64,000 nt of DNA from CAWAVN01 sp963825075. GTDB taxonomy: Bacteria > Planctomycetota > Planctomycetia > Planctomycetales > Planctomycetaceae. The stretch spans positions 1 to 64,000 of the forward strand of contig CAWGRX010000017.1 of NCBI GenBank assembly GCA_963825075.1, written 5' to 3'. Positions 9,031 through 18,148 of the stretch are shown one piece after another (positions within the stretch are counted from its first letter, which is position 1; every line of letters begins with the position of its first letter). The translations under genes were made by a program, and so were the position numbers. Under the pieces are notes generated by a model that was not told the origin of the DNA, ran no database searches, and was given only the letters and a program-made list of their open reading frames with translations.

Positions 9031-9184
9031 GGAAGGACCACGAAACACACAAAAGACCCGAAAAAAGGCAACTCAAACGTTTCCGGCGACCGGTTGGCGA
9101 AACGCTTTTGCCATGTTCGGTTGAAGTGCGGTCTCCGCTTTTGTGATTTTTTTCGTGTGATTCGTGTGTTTCGTGGTCCCTTCC
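9031..9184. repeat. long-range inverted repeat between genes
   Basis: GGAAGGACCACGAAACACAC at 9031-9050 pairs with GTGTGTTTCGTGGTCCCTTCC at 9164-9184; further shorter blocks between them (GAAAAAA / TTTTTTC) extend the pairing. It fills the interval between the oxidoreductase gene and the next secreted-protein gene and could fold as a large hairpin. Confidence 0.65.
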
Positions 9185-9286
9185 AATTTTTTTCGCGGTT
9201 TCGCATTTTGAAGAGATCCGGCGGGCCGCGGTTTTCGTTGCACCCTATGGATTTCCGTTTCTCCTCTTTCTTTCAGGGGTCTTGGC

Positions 9287-10876
9287 ATGCGCAGGTCGAA
9301 TCGAACCCAGGGTTGGTTGTGGGTGCTTGGCGGGGGCTTGGCGGTTTGTTTGGTGAATCCAGGGTGGGCCGCCGAACCGCCAGCGGAAGCGGGAAAGCAG
9401 GTGGAACAAAAAACGGCCGATCCGTTGTTTCCGTTTACGATTTCTAAAGAGACCACGCGGATTACCGAACCGTTAAAGCCCGATGGCAGCGTGGATTTCG
9501 CCGCCGCCCTCAATGCCCGCTTGAGCGAAGGCGTGACGCCCGCCAACAACGCGGCCGCGCTCTTGATGCAGGCCATCGGCTCAGACGCGGTCCCGGAAGA
9601 CCAGCTGAAGAAATTTTTCCAAACCCTGGGCATCGCCGTTCCGAGCGGGAAGGGCACGCTTCGGAACATCGCACAATTCTCGAAAGGACAAAATCAACAA
9701 AAGGCCTTCGATCAGCAATCCCAGGCACTTCAGCATCCCTGGTCGCGGAAAGATTTGCCCCTCGTGGCGGATTGGCTGGACGCGAACGCCGACGCCCTCA
9801 AGATCGCCGTCGAAGCTTCAAAGAGGCCGCGGTTCTTTGTGCCCTTCGCCAGCGAAGAAAAGGACCCCCTGCTGAATACTCCCCTGGAACTCACGACGAA
9901 TATGCGAGTTTTTTCCCGGTTGCTCGTTGCCCGGGCGATGCTCGCCCTGGGAGAAGGCCGAATTGAAGATGCGCAAAACGATCTGTTGGCCTGCCATCGC
10001 CTGGCGAGGTTATTGGGCCAGCAACCGACCTTCATTGAGACGTTGGTGAGCTATGCCCTCGATGCCGTCGCCTGCCGGGGAGATTGGGAATGGGCCCAGT
10101 CGGAAAAAGTCACCGGGCCGCAGTTGGCCGCCTACCGTCAGAAGCTGGCCGAGTTGCCTCCGTTGCCCAGAATCAGCGAGAAACTCGACAAGGGCGAGCG
10201 GTTTGTTTCGCTGCATAGCATCTGCCATTTGGCGAAGAATATCGACGAGGAATCGGCGAAGCAGATTGGTCTGGGCAATTCCAAGCCCTTGATGCGAATG
10301 CTCGGCCTTTCGGTCGATTGGGATCTCATTCTGAAGCGGTTCAACGAGGAATACGACCAAATGGTCGCGGTTCTCAAGCTCACCGATTTCTCCGCCCGCC
10401 AAGCCCAGATGACCAAAATGGAAACCGAACTCAAAAAACTCCAAGCCGAAGCCAACCAACCGGCCCAGATTGCGTTGATGCTGTTGGGTGTCGATCCGCC
10501 CCGCGCGGTCGTCAGCCGCCAGATGGGCAATGCCTTGCTCGGGCTGATGATCCCCGCCGTCCGCCAGGCGAGCACCGCGGAGGTCCGAACCGAGACCCGC
10601 CTGGATATGACGCTTATCGCCTTGGCTCTCGGCGAGTATCAGCGCGAACACGGCCGCTATCCCGATAAACTTTCCGACCTCTCGCCCGGGTATCTCAAAA
10701 GCATCCCCCAAGACGGCTTCACCAACAAGCCCCTCCAATACCAACCGCAAAAAGCCGGCTATCTGCTTTACAGCGTCGGAGCCAACGGCAAAGACGACCA
10801 AGGCCAACGCCCCTCCGCCGCCAACCCAAACGCCGACGACCTCGCCCTCCGCGTGCCCAGCCAACCGGAGCTATAG
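9287..10876 (+). CDS. secreted hypothetical protein with pseudopilin-like C-terminus, paralogue A
   Basis: A 529-residue protein with an N-terminal signal sequence (RTQGWLWVLGGGLAVCLVNPGWAAEPP). It is a paralogue of the next gene: both contain FPFTISKETTRITEPL followed by VDFAAALNARLSEGVTPANNAAALLMQ, both have a central GRIEDAQNDLLACHRLARL segment, and both end with LIALALGEYQREHGRYPDKLSDLSPGYLKSIPQD..KPLQYQPQKAGYLLYSVGANGKDDQG. That last block resembles the C-terminal region of GspG-type major pseudopilins, but there is no pilin N-terminal helix. An AGGGG site precedes the ATG. Function unknown; the pairing with the next gene points to duplication. Confidence 0.8.
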   Translation: MRRSNRTQGWLWVLGGGLAVCLVNPGWAAEPPAEAGKQVEQKTADPLFPFTISKETTRITEPLKPDGSVDFAAALNARLSEGVTPANNAAALLMQAIGSDAVPEDQLKKFFQTLGIAVPSGKGTLRNIAQFSKGQNQQKAFDQQSQALQHPWSRKDLPLVADWLDANADALKIAVEASKRPRFFVPFASEEKDPLLNTPLELTTNMRVFSRLLVARAMLALGEGRIEDAQNDLLACHRLARLLGQQPTFIETLVSYALDAVACRGDWEWAQSEKVTGPQLAAYRQKLAELPPLPRISEKLDKGERFVSLHSICHLAKNIDEESAKQIGLGNSKPLMRMLGLSVDWDLILKRFNEEYDQMVAVLKLTDFSARQAQMTKMETELKKLQAEANQPAQIALMLLGVDPPRAVVSRQMGNALLGLMIPAVRQASTAEVRTETRLDMTLIALALGEYQREHGRYPDKLSDLSPGYLKSIPQDGFTNKPLQYQPQKAGYLLYSVGANGKDDQGQRPSAANPNADDLALRVPSQPEL

Positions 10877-10894
10877 TTCAATGGGGCTGCTTTG

Positions 10895-12523
10895 ATGAAT
10901 AATCCATCCAAGTTTCGCGGGAGCGTTGCACTTTTCGCCGCGTTTTTGGCGGTCGGTGTTGCGCTGACCGGTTGGATGATGAAGCCCGCCGCGACCGCCG
11001 CTCACAAACGCAGCGCCGATGCTGCGTTTCCCATCACAGTTTCCAAGGAGACGACCTGGATTACCGAGCCGTTGTATCCCAATGGTGCGGTGAACTACGT
11101 GGCGGCCCTCAATGGGCGGCTCAGCGAAGGCGTCACCCCGGACAACAACGCGGCCGCGCTGTTGATGCAGGTCATGGGGGCTAAAGAAATCCCCAAAGAA
11201 ATTCGCCCAGGGTTTTATCAGCATTTGGGAATCCCGGTCCCCGAAAACCCCCAAGGGGATTTGCAACCCTATGGGGACTTCTTGGATGAATATCTGAGGA
11301 CAACCGGCGGGACCGCGAAGAAAACCGAGCGCCGGAAGTTGATGGAAAAATCATTTCAGACGTATGGTCGGCCTTGGACGCGAAAAGAATACCCGCTCGT
11401 CGCCCGTTGGCTCGATGCGAATGAGCAGGCAATTGATCGGATCGTCGCCGCATCCCGGCGGCCCCGGCTGTATGTTCCAATTGTGCCCGAGGATCAAGAG
11501 AACGGACTGCTCGATGTGATGCTGTTCGGGTTTACTTCCAACGTGCGCGAGTTCGCCCGCATTTTGGATTCGCGAGCCATGCTTTCGATTGGCGAAGGAC
11601 GCATTGAAGATGCCCAGCGCGATTTATTGGCGTGCCATCGGTTGGGCCATTTGATGGGGAATGGCTCGTCGATTATGAACTATCTTGTGGGCGTGGCCCT
11701 CGACGCTGTTGCCCGCGACGGCGATCTCTTTTTGACGGAATCCGCGCATGCAACACCTACCCAACTCGCCAATTATCGGTCGGAAATCGGCAAGCTGCCG
11801 ACCTTTGCCAGCATGAGTGAAATGTATGACCTCAGCGAACGTTATGGTTTTCTCGACATTGTGAGAATTCTGGTCCTGGAATCTCGCAAGCCGGAAGCCG
11901 CGGAGACAAATGTGGCCGTTGAGGTTGGAGAATTTCTGGATTTGCCCCCAAGCCAAAGTATGGAAACAGTTCCCGGATTTGGAATTGGATTGGGATTTGA
12001 TCCTGAAAATCGGCAACCACCGATTCAACCAGGTGGTGAAAGCACTCAAGCAGCCGACTTTCCCAAAGCGGAAAGCGGCCCTTCAGATAAGATCAAAGAC
12101 GAGGTGATGCAGCTGCGAAAAGAATCGCAGGATCGCCGAGAGGTGGCATTACTCGTCTGGAGGAAAAAGCCCGCTCGCGAAATCATCAGCCGGCAGTTCG
12201 GCAATGAACTGGCCTGGATGATGCTCGAGAACTCGGAAATGTTTGCCGAAGTCGAGGTCCGAGTCGGAATGAAACGCCAGATGCTGCTGATCGCTTTGGC
12301 GCTTGCCGAATACCAGCGCGAACACGGCGAGTATCCTTCCGAGCTTTCCGTCTTGGCTCCCAAATACCTGAGCGGCATTCCGCTCGATGCTTTCTCGCTC
12401 AAACCCTTAAAATACAAACCTCGGAAAGAGGGTTATCTACTCTACTGCGTCGGGTCAAACGGCGAAGATGATAAGGGTGATACCGATGATGTAGCCATCC
12501 GCGTGCCCCATGAAAGGGGATAA
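10895..12523 (+). CDS. secreted hypothetical protein with pseudopilin-like C-terminus, paralogue B
   Basis: A 542-residue paralogue of the preceding gene, starting 18 bases after its stop. ATG at 10895 is used; a TTG one codon upstream is possible. The N-terminus is a membrane/secretion signal (GSVALFAAFLAVGVALTGWMM). The shared landmarks are FPITVSKETTWITEPL, LNGRLSEGVTPDNNAAALLMQVMG, GRIEDAQRDLLACHRLGHL and the end LIALALAEYQREHGEYPSELSVLAPKYLSGIPLD..YLLYCVGSNGEDDKG. The middle third (about residues 290-430) is the most divergent part. The two genes are likely one operon. I infer tandem duplication followed by divergence; no enzymatic motif is visible in either. Confidence 0.8.
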   Translation: MNNPSKFRGSVALFAAFLAVGVALTGWMMKPAATAAHKRSADAAFPITVSKETTWITEPLYPNGAVNYVAALNGRLSEGVTPDNNAAALLMQVMGAKEIPKEIRPGFYQHLGIPVPENPQGDLQPYGDFLDEYLRTTGGTAKKTERRKLMEKSFQTYGRPWTRKEYPLVARWLDANEQAIDRIVAASRRPRLYVPIVPEDQENGLLDVMLFGFTSNVREFARILDSRAMLSIGEGRIEDAQRDLLACHRLGHLMGNGSSIMNYLVGVALDAVARDGDLFLTESAHATPTQLANYRSEIGKLPTFASMSEMYDLSERYGFLDIVRILVLESRKPEAAETNVAVEVGEFLDLPPSQSMETVPGFGIGLGFDPENRQPPIQPGGESTQAADFPKAESGPSDKIKDEVMQLRKESQDRREVALLVWRKKPAREIISRQFGNELAWMMLENSEMFAEVEVRVGMKRQMLLIALALAEYQREHGEYPSELSVLAPKYLSGIPLDAFSLKPLKYKPRKEGYLLYCVGSNGEDDKGDTDDVAIRVPHERG

Positions 12524-12643
12524 AACCTTTGCGTCGTAGCGCCTTGGCGTGAGGCTTTCGAAAATCCATTCTGTCACCCGCAGCGGAAAATGTTAGAATG
12601 ATTGAAGTGGTTCGCCTCTTCGGGTTCTAACAGGTCCCATCGG

Positions 12644-13828
12644 ATGAAATATCTTCTCGTGCTGTGCCTGCTCGCATCGACGGTATCTGCGGCCGAGGAA
12701 CCGGTATTGGATCAGCCGGTTCCCGATCGGCTCAGCGGGGCTTTGTTGCAAAAGAAGCTCGAGATATTTTTCAGTTCCTCGTGGGAGAACGAGGAACTGC
12801 GGAGGATTCTCGATCGGTTGGCCGATGAGTATAAAACGGCTGTGCTCCTCGATCGCAGCGTCGATCCCAATCAAAAACTGGATCTGAATATCGGCTACCA
12901 GCCGCTCTGGTCGGGCTTCGGCGCGGTGGCCCAATCCGCATCGGCGGGACTGTGCCTGGCGGGGAACACGATTTACGTCGGCCCGCCCGAACGCGCCGGG
13001 AAACTTCGCACGTTGATCTATTTAAGGTCGGGGAAGCCGCTGGCGGCGGACGCCAAACTGTCCGCCGGCCAAGCTCTGGCCCTGTCGCGGGTCGAAACGG
13101 TGCATTGGAACGATCTGGATGAACCCCGGCAAATCGCGGTCGAACTCGCAAACCGGGCCGGGGTGAAAATTGTCAATCCCCAAGCCATTCCGCACGATCT
13201 GTGGGCGTCTGCCACGATTCCGCAAGCGAGCTTCGCCGAGGCGATGTCGCTGGTTTTGATTCAATTCGATTTGACGTTTGCTTGGAACGAGCAAGCGACC
13301 GAAATTCGTTTGATCCCGGTTCCCAAGACGGTGGGGATCGAAAAACCCTACACTCCCGCCGGCGGGCCGAGCAAGCGGGCGTCCCTTGCGGCTCGCGAGC
13401 GGTTTCTCGAAGGCGTGGCCAAATCTTATGAGCAGCAATTCCCCGGCATCACTTGCCGGCTTGATGTGGAGCACCATCAAATCTGGATCAAAGCCACTTT
13501 GGAACAGCACGAAGCCCTGAAAAATTTGGGCCAAGCCAAGCCCAAAGGCAATCCGCCCGCGGCCAAGGTCCCGCCGGTCCGCCGACGGGAATTTACTTTG
13601 CACATCGAACAAGTGAAGGCCGGCGACCTGCTCAAGAAACTCGAAGAGTCCGGCATCATCATTAAATACGATTCCCAGCAACTCGCCGCGAAGGGCATCG
13701 ACCTCGATCAGCGGATCAACATGGACGTGGAAAAAGCCAAAGCCGACGAGTTCTTCCGCAAAATCTGCGATCCCTTGGGGCTGAAGTTCGCGATCGACAA
13801 TGTCACGGTCACGCTCTCGCCGAAGTGA
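12644..13828 (+). CDS. secreted protein with STN/secretin-like repeats
   Basis: A 394-residue exported protein of unknown function. The ATG at 12644 gives a clean signal peptide (MKYLLVLCLLASTVSA, cleavage before AEEP); the 14 codons upstream are rejected. Three segments have the alternating pattern of small STN or secretin N domains: LRRILDRLADEYKTAVLLDRSVDPNQKLDLNI, RQIAVELANRAGVKIVNPQAIPHDLW followed by ASFAEAMSLVLIQFDLTFAWNEQATEIRLIPV, and KAGDLLKKLEESGIIIKYDSQQLAAKGIDLDQRINMDVEKAKADEFFRKICDPLGLKFAIDNVTVTLSP. Such domains usually line secretin channels or TonB-linked receptors, but no pore domain is attached. It follows the two pseudopilin-like paralogues by 120 bases. Confidence 0.7.
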   Translation: MKYLLVLCLLASTVSAAEEPVLDQPVPDRLSGALLQKKLEIFFSSSWENEELRRILDRLADEYKTAVLLDRSVDPNQKLDLNIGYQPLWSGFGAVAQSASAGLCLAGNTIYVGPPERAGKLRTLIYLRSGKPLAADAKLSAGQALALSRVETVHWNDLDEPRQIAVELANRAGVKIVNPQAIPHDLWASATIPQASFAEAMSLVLIQFDLTFAWNEQATEIRLIPVPKTVGIEKPYTPAGGPSKRASLAARERFLEGVAKSYEQQFPGITCRLDVEHHQIWIKATLEQHEALKNLGQAKPKGNPPAAKVPPVRRREFTLHIEQVKAGDLLKKLEESGIIIKYDSQQLAAKGIDLDQRINMDVEKAKADEFFRKICDPLGLKFAIDNVTVTLSPK

Positions 13829-13867
13829 CGCTTTGCGTTTATTGTGCAACGATGAAGGAGATTAACG

Positions 13868-14079
13868 TCACCGATCACCGGGCGGTGACGACGGATTTTC
13901 CACTTCCGTTTCGCCCGGCTTCGGCGGCTCCGGGTGCATCGGGGTTTAAATCGCGGACGATCGGACTGTTGTTCTTCGGCCTGCAGGCGATCCACCAAGG
14001 CATCAAGCGTTCCGCCCGCCTCGGCCAGCAGCCGTTCGCGGACAGCGTGCAGTTCGTCAAGAATGGGATTCTTCGTCAT
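13868..14079 (-). CDS. small hypothetical protein, frameshifted
   Basis: A short protein that starts MTKNPILDELHAVRERLLAEAGGTLDALVDRLQAEEQQS, a helical N-terminus that I associate with small conserved bacterial proteins of unknown role. As written the frame runs on antisense into the STN-like gene, but a one-base shift near 13955 (a run of C) leads to a plausible proline-rich tail, PEPPKPGETEVENPSSPPGDR, and a stop at 13868. That would give a protein of about 70 residues and end the overlap with the neighbour. I therefore annotate the shifted version. It is convergent with the STN-like gene. Confidence 0.5.
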
Positions 14080-14110
14080 GGTTATCGCTCACCGAGAATC
14101 GCAAACAGCT

Positions 14111-14473
14111 TCATTTTAAGTCTACCAAATTATTATCTATGACATCCCCGTTTCTTGACGACGGTTGCAGCGGAAAGGCCGACGCCCAGAGACATGCAGA
14201 TCCCGCCAATAGAACCGACAGGGATTCATGCAGCGTCAGCCACGTGACGCCATCTACTGCAAATCGAGTGGAGGCACCTATGGCCAGAAAGCACCCAAAT
14301 CCTGCGAGGGTACGGCGAAGCGAGTTATCGGTCGGGTAGGCGACTACGAATGCGGAGAACACCAATGAGAGAATCAGTACGATCGGATACGCCCAAATTG
14401 GTCCGCCGTAGATTGCGGAAACGCCTGCGGCAGTTAGAAGCAGCCACACTACGTGAAAAGTGAACCGGTGCAT
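14111..14473 (-). CDS. small integral membrane protein
   Basis: A 120-residue membrane protein with about four hydrophobic segments: FHVVWLLLTAAGVSAIYG, IWAYPIVLILSLVFSAFVVAY, RTLAGFGCFLAIGAST and SLSVLLAGSACLWASAF. No family is recognised and no conserved charged residue lies inside a membrane segment, so a transport role cannot be argued. It lies between the small MTKNP protein and the PhyH dioxygenase, all on the minus strand, but spacing to both is too wide to claim an operon. Confidence 0.55.
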   Translation of the reverse strand: MHRFTFHVVWLLLTAAGVSAIYGGPIWAYPIVLILSLVFSAFVVAYPTDNSLRRTLAGFGCFLAIGASTRFAVDGVTWLTLHESLSVLLAGSACLWASAFPLQPSSRNGDVIDNNLVDLK

Positions 14474-14566
14474 TAGTAAGATTGCTTCACTCGGATAACT
14501 TATTTTTCTCTCAAAAAATCCCTCTTGAAAATACGGCGTGCCGGTTCGAGGGTCAATGTTCGATCA

Positions 14567-15352
14567 TCAACACAGCGCCCCAAACTGTTCGCGGCCGACT
14601 TCTAAAATGCGGGAATCGTCCCAGACTTCCAGGGGCGAGTAGCGGGGATGCCGGCTTTCTTTGTAGGGGTTGTTTTTCTTGGTGTTGTAGCAGCAGATGA
14701 AGGCCCAGCGGGGATTATTGCTTTTGTTCTGATCGCTGCGGTGCAGGAGGTTCGAGTGAAAGAACACCGCCGAGCCAGGCTCGAGTTCCACATAGACCCG
14801 CTCCAATCGCTCACAGGCGACCCCGACGCGTTCGGGGTCGGCTCCGGTTTGATCGCCCACCGGTCCGTGATCGATCCGCCCGATGTGATGGGAGCCTTTG
14901 AGCACCTGCAGGCAGCCGTTTTCCTTGGTGGCCCGATCGACGGCGATCATAGAACTCGCCAGGTGTGGGAACAGACAGCCGTTGTTGTACCAGTAACCGT
15001 AATCCTGATGCCAGGCCCAGGCCCCGCCCACGCGAGGCTCCTTGCAGATCATCTTATGGTGATAGTGATAGACTTCATCGCCCAGGAGCGTTTCCATCGT
15101 GCGGACGATCCGCTCGCTCCGCACGATCGCTCCGTAAATGCTGTCAGCGGGAAGTTCGTTCCGCACCACGAGTTCCACCGCTCCGCCTTCGCCGTCGGCC
15201 CGGCTGGCGCGATGCTCGGTCATCTCCCTGTCCGCGCGGGCGATTTGTCCCAGCAGCGAAACCTCCTCGGCATCTAAGAGGCCCTCGGCGATGAAAAATC
15301 CATCCCGCTGAAACGCCTCGATCTGTTCGGCCGTCGGTTGAAAATGGGACAT
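14567..15352 (-). CDS. phytanoyl-CoA dioxygenase (PhyH) family protein
   Basis: A 261-residue Fe(II)/2-oxoglutarate-dependent oxygenase of the PhyH family, which hydroxylates small organic substrates. The N-terminus has the family opening EQIEAFQRDGFFIAEGLLDAEEV. The iron site is HQD in WAWHQDYGYWYNNGCLFPH (residues about 117-135); the distal His is in HRSDQNKSNNPRWAFICCYNT near residue 212, with the following Arg as candidate 2-oxoglutarate ligand. Length is normal for the family. Planctomycetes carry many such paralogues and the substrate cannot be told from sequence. It stands alone. Confidence 0.9.
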   Translation of the reverse strand: MSHFQPTAEQIEAFQRDGFFIAEGLLDAEEVSLLGQIARADREMTEHRASRADGEGGAVELVVRNELPADSIYGAIVRSERIVRTMETLLGDEVYHYHHKMICKEPRVGGAWAWHQDYGYWYNNGCLFPHLASSMIAVDRATKENGCLQVLKGSHHIGRIDHGPVGDQTGADPERVGVACERLERVYVELEPGSAVFFHSNLLHRSDQNKSNNPRWAFICCYNTKKNNPYKESRHPRYSPLEVWDDSRILEVGREQFGALC

Positions 15353-15700
15353 AGAAAGAAAATCCTGTGTCGGTCGTTACGGATTGGAACACAATTTCTC
15401 GATCATATCACAGTCCTCGAACAAGCGGCAACGAATCGTGCTCCGGCTCTTTGCGCTCGGCTCTCCACCTCGGTTTCTTGGAATCTTTGAGGTCACAAGC
15501 GATTGCCACGTAAAAGTTTGCAAAGAAAAATCGTCTCTGCGGCGAAGAATTTTTTTGACAATTTCGGTTTCCTCTCGATATACTCAGGGTTACATGTCCC
15601 ATTGAGTTGGATTCTCCAACTTCGACAGCATGGGTGGTTTCTCCACCTACACCAGCCTTCTGGAGTGGTTGCCGCTTCGATGGGCTAAAGGAGTTCCCCG
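15353..15700. other. intergenic region with a promoter
   Basis: No credible gene in this 348-base interval. It separates the divergently transcribed PhyH gene and the small gene at 15701, and contains one promoter-like sequence listed separately. Short ORFs here lack coding character. Confidence 0.6.
15554..15583 (+). promoter_or_regulatory. sigma70-type promoter
   Basis: TTGACA at 15554-15559 and TATACT at 15578-15583, separated by 18 bases, match the housekeeping consensus closely. It points towards the gene starting at 15701, leaving a leader of about 110 bases. Confidence 0.55.
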
Positions 15701-16151
15701 ATGACTTTCACTGAAAACACACAACCGGAAAATTCTTTGGCTGACTTTGTGGCCTTGGAATATATTCTCTTGGGGGATTTGCGCGATTTGCTGGAAGAAC
15801 CGGAACCGGACGAGCAAACTGTCCATTGGATCGGAGCGGTGCTGGACGCGTTGCTGGCGGCGCTCCCGCGAAATGGAACTCAAGTCCGAAGGCGGTTACC
15901 TGCAACCGGTGCTGGAGCAGTTTCCCAACTGGGCACCGCTGATCGGGGATTTGGCCAGCGAAAAGCATGCGTTGTTCGAGAAGCTCGGCGATCTAAGAGG
16001 GCAACTCCATCACCCGGATGCTTTCGAACTGTTGGCCATGGAAATTCGCCAGGATTTGCAGGAATGGATGACGCTGTGGACGGCCCACCTCCGGCACGAA
16101 CGCCGAATTATGCAAAGCGCCTTCACGCTGGATGTCGGTTGCGGCGACTAA
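15701..16151 (+). CDS. hypothetical helical protein, frameshifted
   Basis: Reads as one protein of about 150 residues only if a single-base shift near 15875 is allowed. The first frame gives MTFTENTQPENSLADFVALEYILLGDLRDLLEEPEPDEQTVHWIGAVLDALLAALP; the second continues REMELKSEGGYLQPVLEQFPNWAPLIGDLASEKHALFEKLGDLRGQL and ends HERRIMQSAFTLDVGCGD at 16151. The combined sequence is all-helical with regularly spaced His and Glu, loosely reminiscent of hemerythrin-like four-helix proteins, but I cannot assign the family. An AAAGGAG site lies just upstream of the ATG. The gene precedes the ECF sigma factor on the same strand. Confidence 0.6.
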
Positions 16152-16304
16152 TACGGCACTGTCGGTTGTCGGATTCTCTGTTGAAAGCCGGAATTTTCAT
16201 CGAGCGATTTGGTTTTGGGCGTTCGCGCGAGACTTTGGGATGGAATTTAAAAAAATCGAAGAACGTTAGACAAATCCTTCTGAAACGCCGCTCTTTCTAT
16301 TGCT

Positions 16305-16874
16305 GTGGACACATCCCAATCTTCTCAAATCACCACCGAATTGCGGCATTGTGCCATTCGTCTGGCGCGGGAGGGAATCGGTGCGCTCGAGGAGATTTAC
16401 GATCTGGTGGGGCCGCGGCTGGTCCGGTATGCCTATACCCTCACCCGGCATCACGACGATGCGGAAGATGCGTTTCAGGCGGCAATGGTCCGCCTGGCCC
16501 GTTATCCCCAAGCTTTGGAGCGGGCGGCGAACCCTTGGGCGTATTTTCTCCGCGTCGTCCGGAACGAGGCCCTGCGGCTCACAAAAAAACGCGCGGGAAC
16601 GTGTGCGCTCCCGGTAACCGAAGTCGGGAGCGAAGACCCGCCGCCGCTCGATGAATACGAGATCAAACGCTCCGTTCGGCTGGCGGTGGAAAAGCTGCCG
16701 CCCAATCAATCGGAAGTGGTCGTGTTGAAGATTTGGGAGGGGATGACGTTTTTGGAAATCGGCGAGGTGTTGGGAGAGTCCCCCAACACCGTTGCCAGCC
16801 GGTATCGCTACGGGCTGGAAAAGTTGACCCGCATGCTCCAAGGTTTGTCCAGCGAGGTGTCGCGTGATGTCTGA
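16305..16874 (+). CDS. ECF-type RNA polymerase sigma factor
   Basis: A 189-residue extracytoplasmic-function sigma factor. Region 2 is seen in YAYTLTRHHDDAEDAFQAAMVRLARYPQAL with the core-binding DDAEDAFQ motif and WAYFLRVVRNEALRLTKK; region 4 is LAVEKLPPNQSEVVVLKIWEGMTFLEIGEVLGESPNTVASRYRYGLEKLTRML with its helix-turn-helix. The start is GTG at 16305; no strong ribosome site is visible, so a downstream start is possible. The stop overlaps the start of the next gene by eight bases, a coupled arrangement typical of sigma / anti-sigma pairs. Confidence 0.9.
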   Translation: MDTSQSSQITTELRHCAIRLAREGIGALEEIYDLVGPRLVRYAYTLTRHHDDAEDAFQAAMVRLARYPQALERAANPWAYFLRVVRNEALRLTKKRAGTCALPVTEVGSEDPPPLDEYEIKRSVRLAVEKLPPNQSEVVVLKIWEGMTFLEIGEVLGESPNTVASRYRYGLEKLTRMLQGLSSEVSRDV

Positions 16875-17268
16875 ATGGACCAACCCGGACGATGAGTTGT
16901 TTGAATCCGAGTGGGACTCCCACTCGCTTGCCGAGACGGAAGACCTGTTGCGTCTGGCGGCGGATGATCTGCCGGTCGTGCGGTCGGGCTTGCGGTCGGA
17001 GATCGTCACCTTCGCGCAGAGGGCCAGGCGGGAAATTCGCGTTCAGCATATGCTTTGGGGTGGTTTGGCTTCGCTGCTGTTGCTATTCGGCGGATTGGTG
17101 TGGTGGCCGATGTCGCCGGATTCCGCCGTGGCCGCGAATTCGGAAACGCCTCCCAAACCGGAAAAGACCAGCGTGAAATCGGGGACCGATTCGGTGGATT
17201 GGGAACTGGTGGAATCCACAAACCAACGCCGCCGCCGAAACCTGGAAAGCCTGCGAAATGCTTTCTAG
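16867..17268 (+). CDS. membrane protein, probable anti-sigma partner
   Basis: A 133-residue single-pass membrane protein translationally coupled to the ECF sigma gene. The acidic N-terminal 45 residues (WTNPDDELFESEWDSHSLAETEDLLRLAADDL) would face the cytoplasm, followed by one membrane segment (MLWGGLASLLLLFGGLVWWPM, about residues 60-80) and a short polar outside tail. The topology and operon position fit an anti-sigma factor that holds the sigma at the membrane, but no zinc-binding HxxxCxxC anti-sigma motif is present, so this role is an inference. An intrinsic terminator follows at 17302. Confidence 0.7.
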   Translation: MSEWTNPDDELFESEWDSHSLAETEDLLRLAADDLPVVRSGLRSEIVTFAQRARREIRVQHMLWGGLASLLLLFGGLVWWPMSPDSAVAANSETPPKPEKTSVKSGTDSVDWELVESTNQRRRRNLESLRNAF

Positions 17269-17301
17269 TCCCCCGCTTATCGCATGGGACGGCCGACCAA
17301 C

Positions 17302-17335
17302 AACCGCTGCCTGAGTTAAGGCAGCGGTTTTTTTA
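17302..17335 (+). terminator. rho-independent terminator
   Basis: The stem AACCGCTGCCT / AGGCAGCGGTT with a short loop is followed by a run of seven T. It ends the sigma / anti-sigma unit and lies 102 bases before the aquaporin start. Confidence 0.9.
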
Positions 17336-17436
17336 ATTTTGGATGAAGCGGATGGGGACGCATGATAATTTGATCGGCGAGGAGTATGATCCGATGTCAG
17401 ATTGAAGATGCCTCAAAGGTGACCGAGGAACTTGCA

Positions 17437-18137
17437 ATGAAAAAATACGCAGCCGAGGCCATCGGGACTTTCGCCCTGGTGTTTGCCGGGACGGGGGCGA
17501 TTATTGTTAATGATGTTTCCGGCGGCACGGTTTCCCATGCGGGGATCGCCTGGACGTTCGGGCTGGTGGTGATGGCGATGATTTATGCGCTGGGGGATGT
17601 CTCCGGGCGCATATCAACCCGGCGGTAACGCTGGGCTTTTGGGCCGCCGGCCGGTTTGAGAGGAAACACGTTTTGCCGTATTTGATCGCTCAGCTTCTGG
17701 GAGCCTTTGCGGCGAGCGGCGTGCTGCGGGTGCTGTTTCTGGATCATGGGACGCTCGGAGCCACGCTGCCGGCGGGACCGTGGTGGCAGGCGTTCGTGTT
17801 TGAAGTGCTGCTCACGTTTTTGTTGATGTTCGTGATCCTCAACGTGTCCACCGGAGCCAAGGAGAAGGGCATCATGGCGGGGGCGGCCATCGGCGGGGTG
17901 GTGGCGTTCGAAGCGATGTTCGCCGGTCCGATTTGCGGAGCCTCCATGAACCCGGCCCGTTCGCTGGCCCCGGCCGTCGTCAGCGGACAGTTTCGTGATC
18001 TCTGGGTGTATCTCTCCGCCCCCGTGCTGGGGGCTGTTCTCGCGGTGCCGTGTTGCCGATGTGTGCAGGAAGAAGGCTGCTGTTCGCTGCGGCTCGTTCC
18101 GGGCACATCGAATTGCGAAACCAAAAACGTCGCGTGA
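17437..18137 (+). CDS. MIP family aquaporin / aquaglyceroporin, frameshifted
   Basis: A channel of the major intrinsic protein family, six membrane segments, about 233 residues. The first half is MKKYAAEAIGTFALVFAGTGAIIV; the second NPA motif is in GASMNPARS. At the first NPA motif the frame breaks near 17609: inserting one G in the GGG run restores SGAHINPAVTLGFWAAGRFERKHVLPYLIAQLLGAF. With the shift the protein is complete; as written it would end after 64 residues. The C-terminus has an unusual Cys-rich tail (CCRCVQEEGCC). The next gene, eleven bases on, is an arsenate reductase, and MIP channels next to arsC are known to export or admit arsenite. Confidence 0.85.
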
Positions 18138-18148
18138 AAGGAAACACC

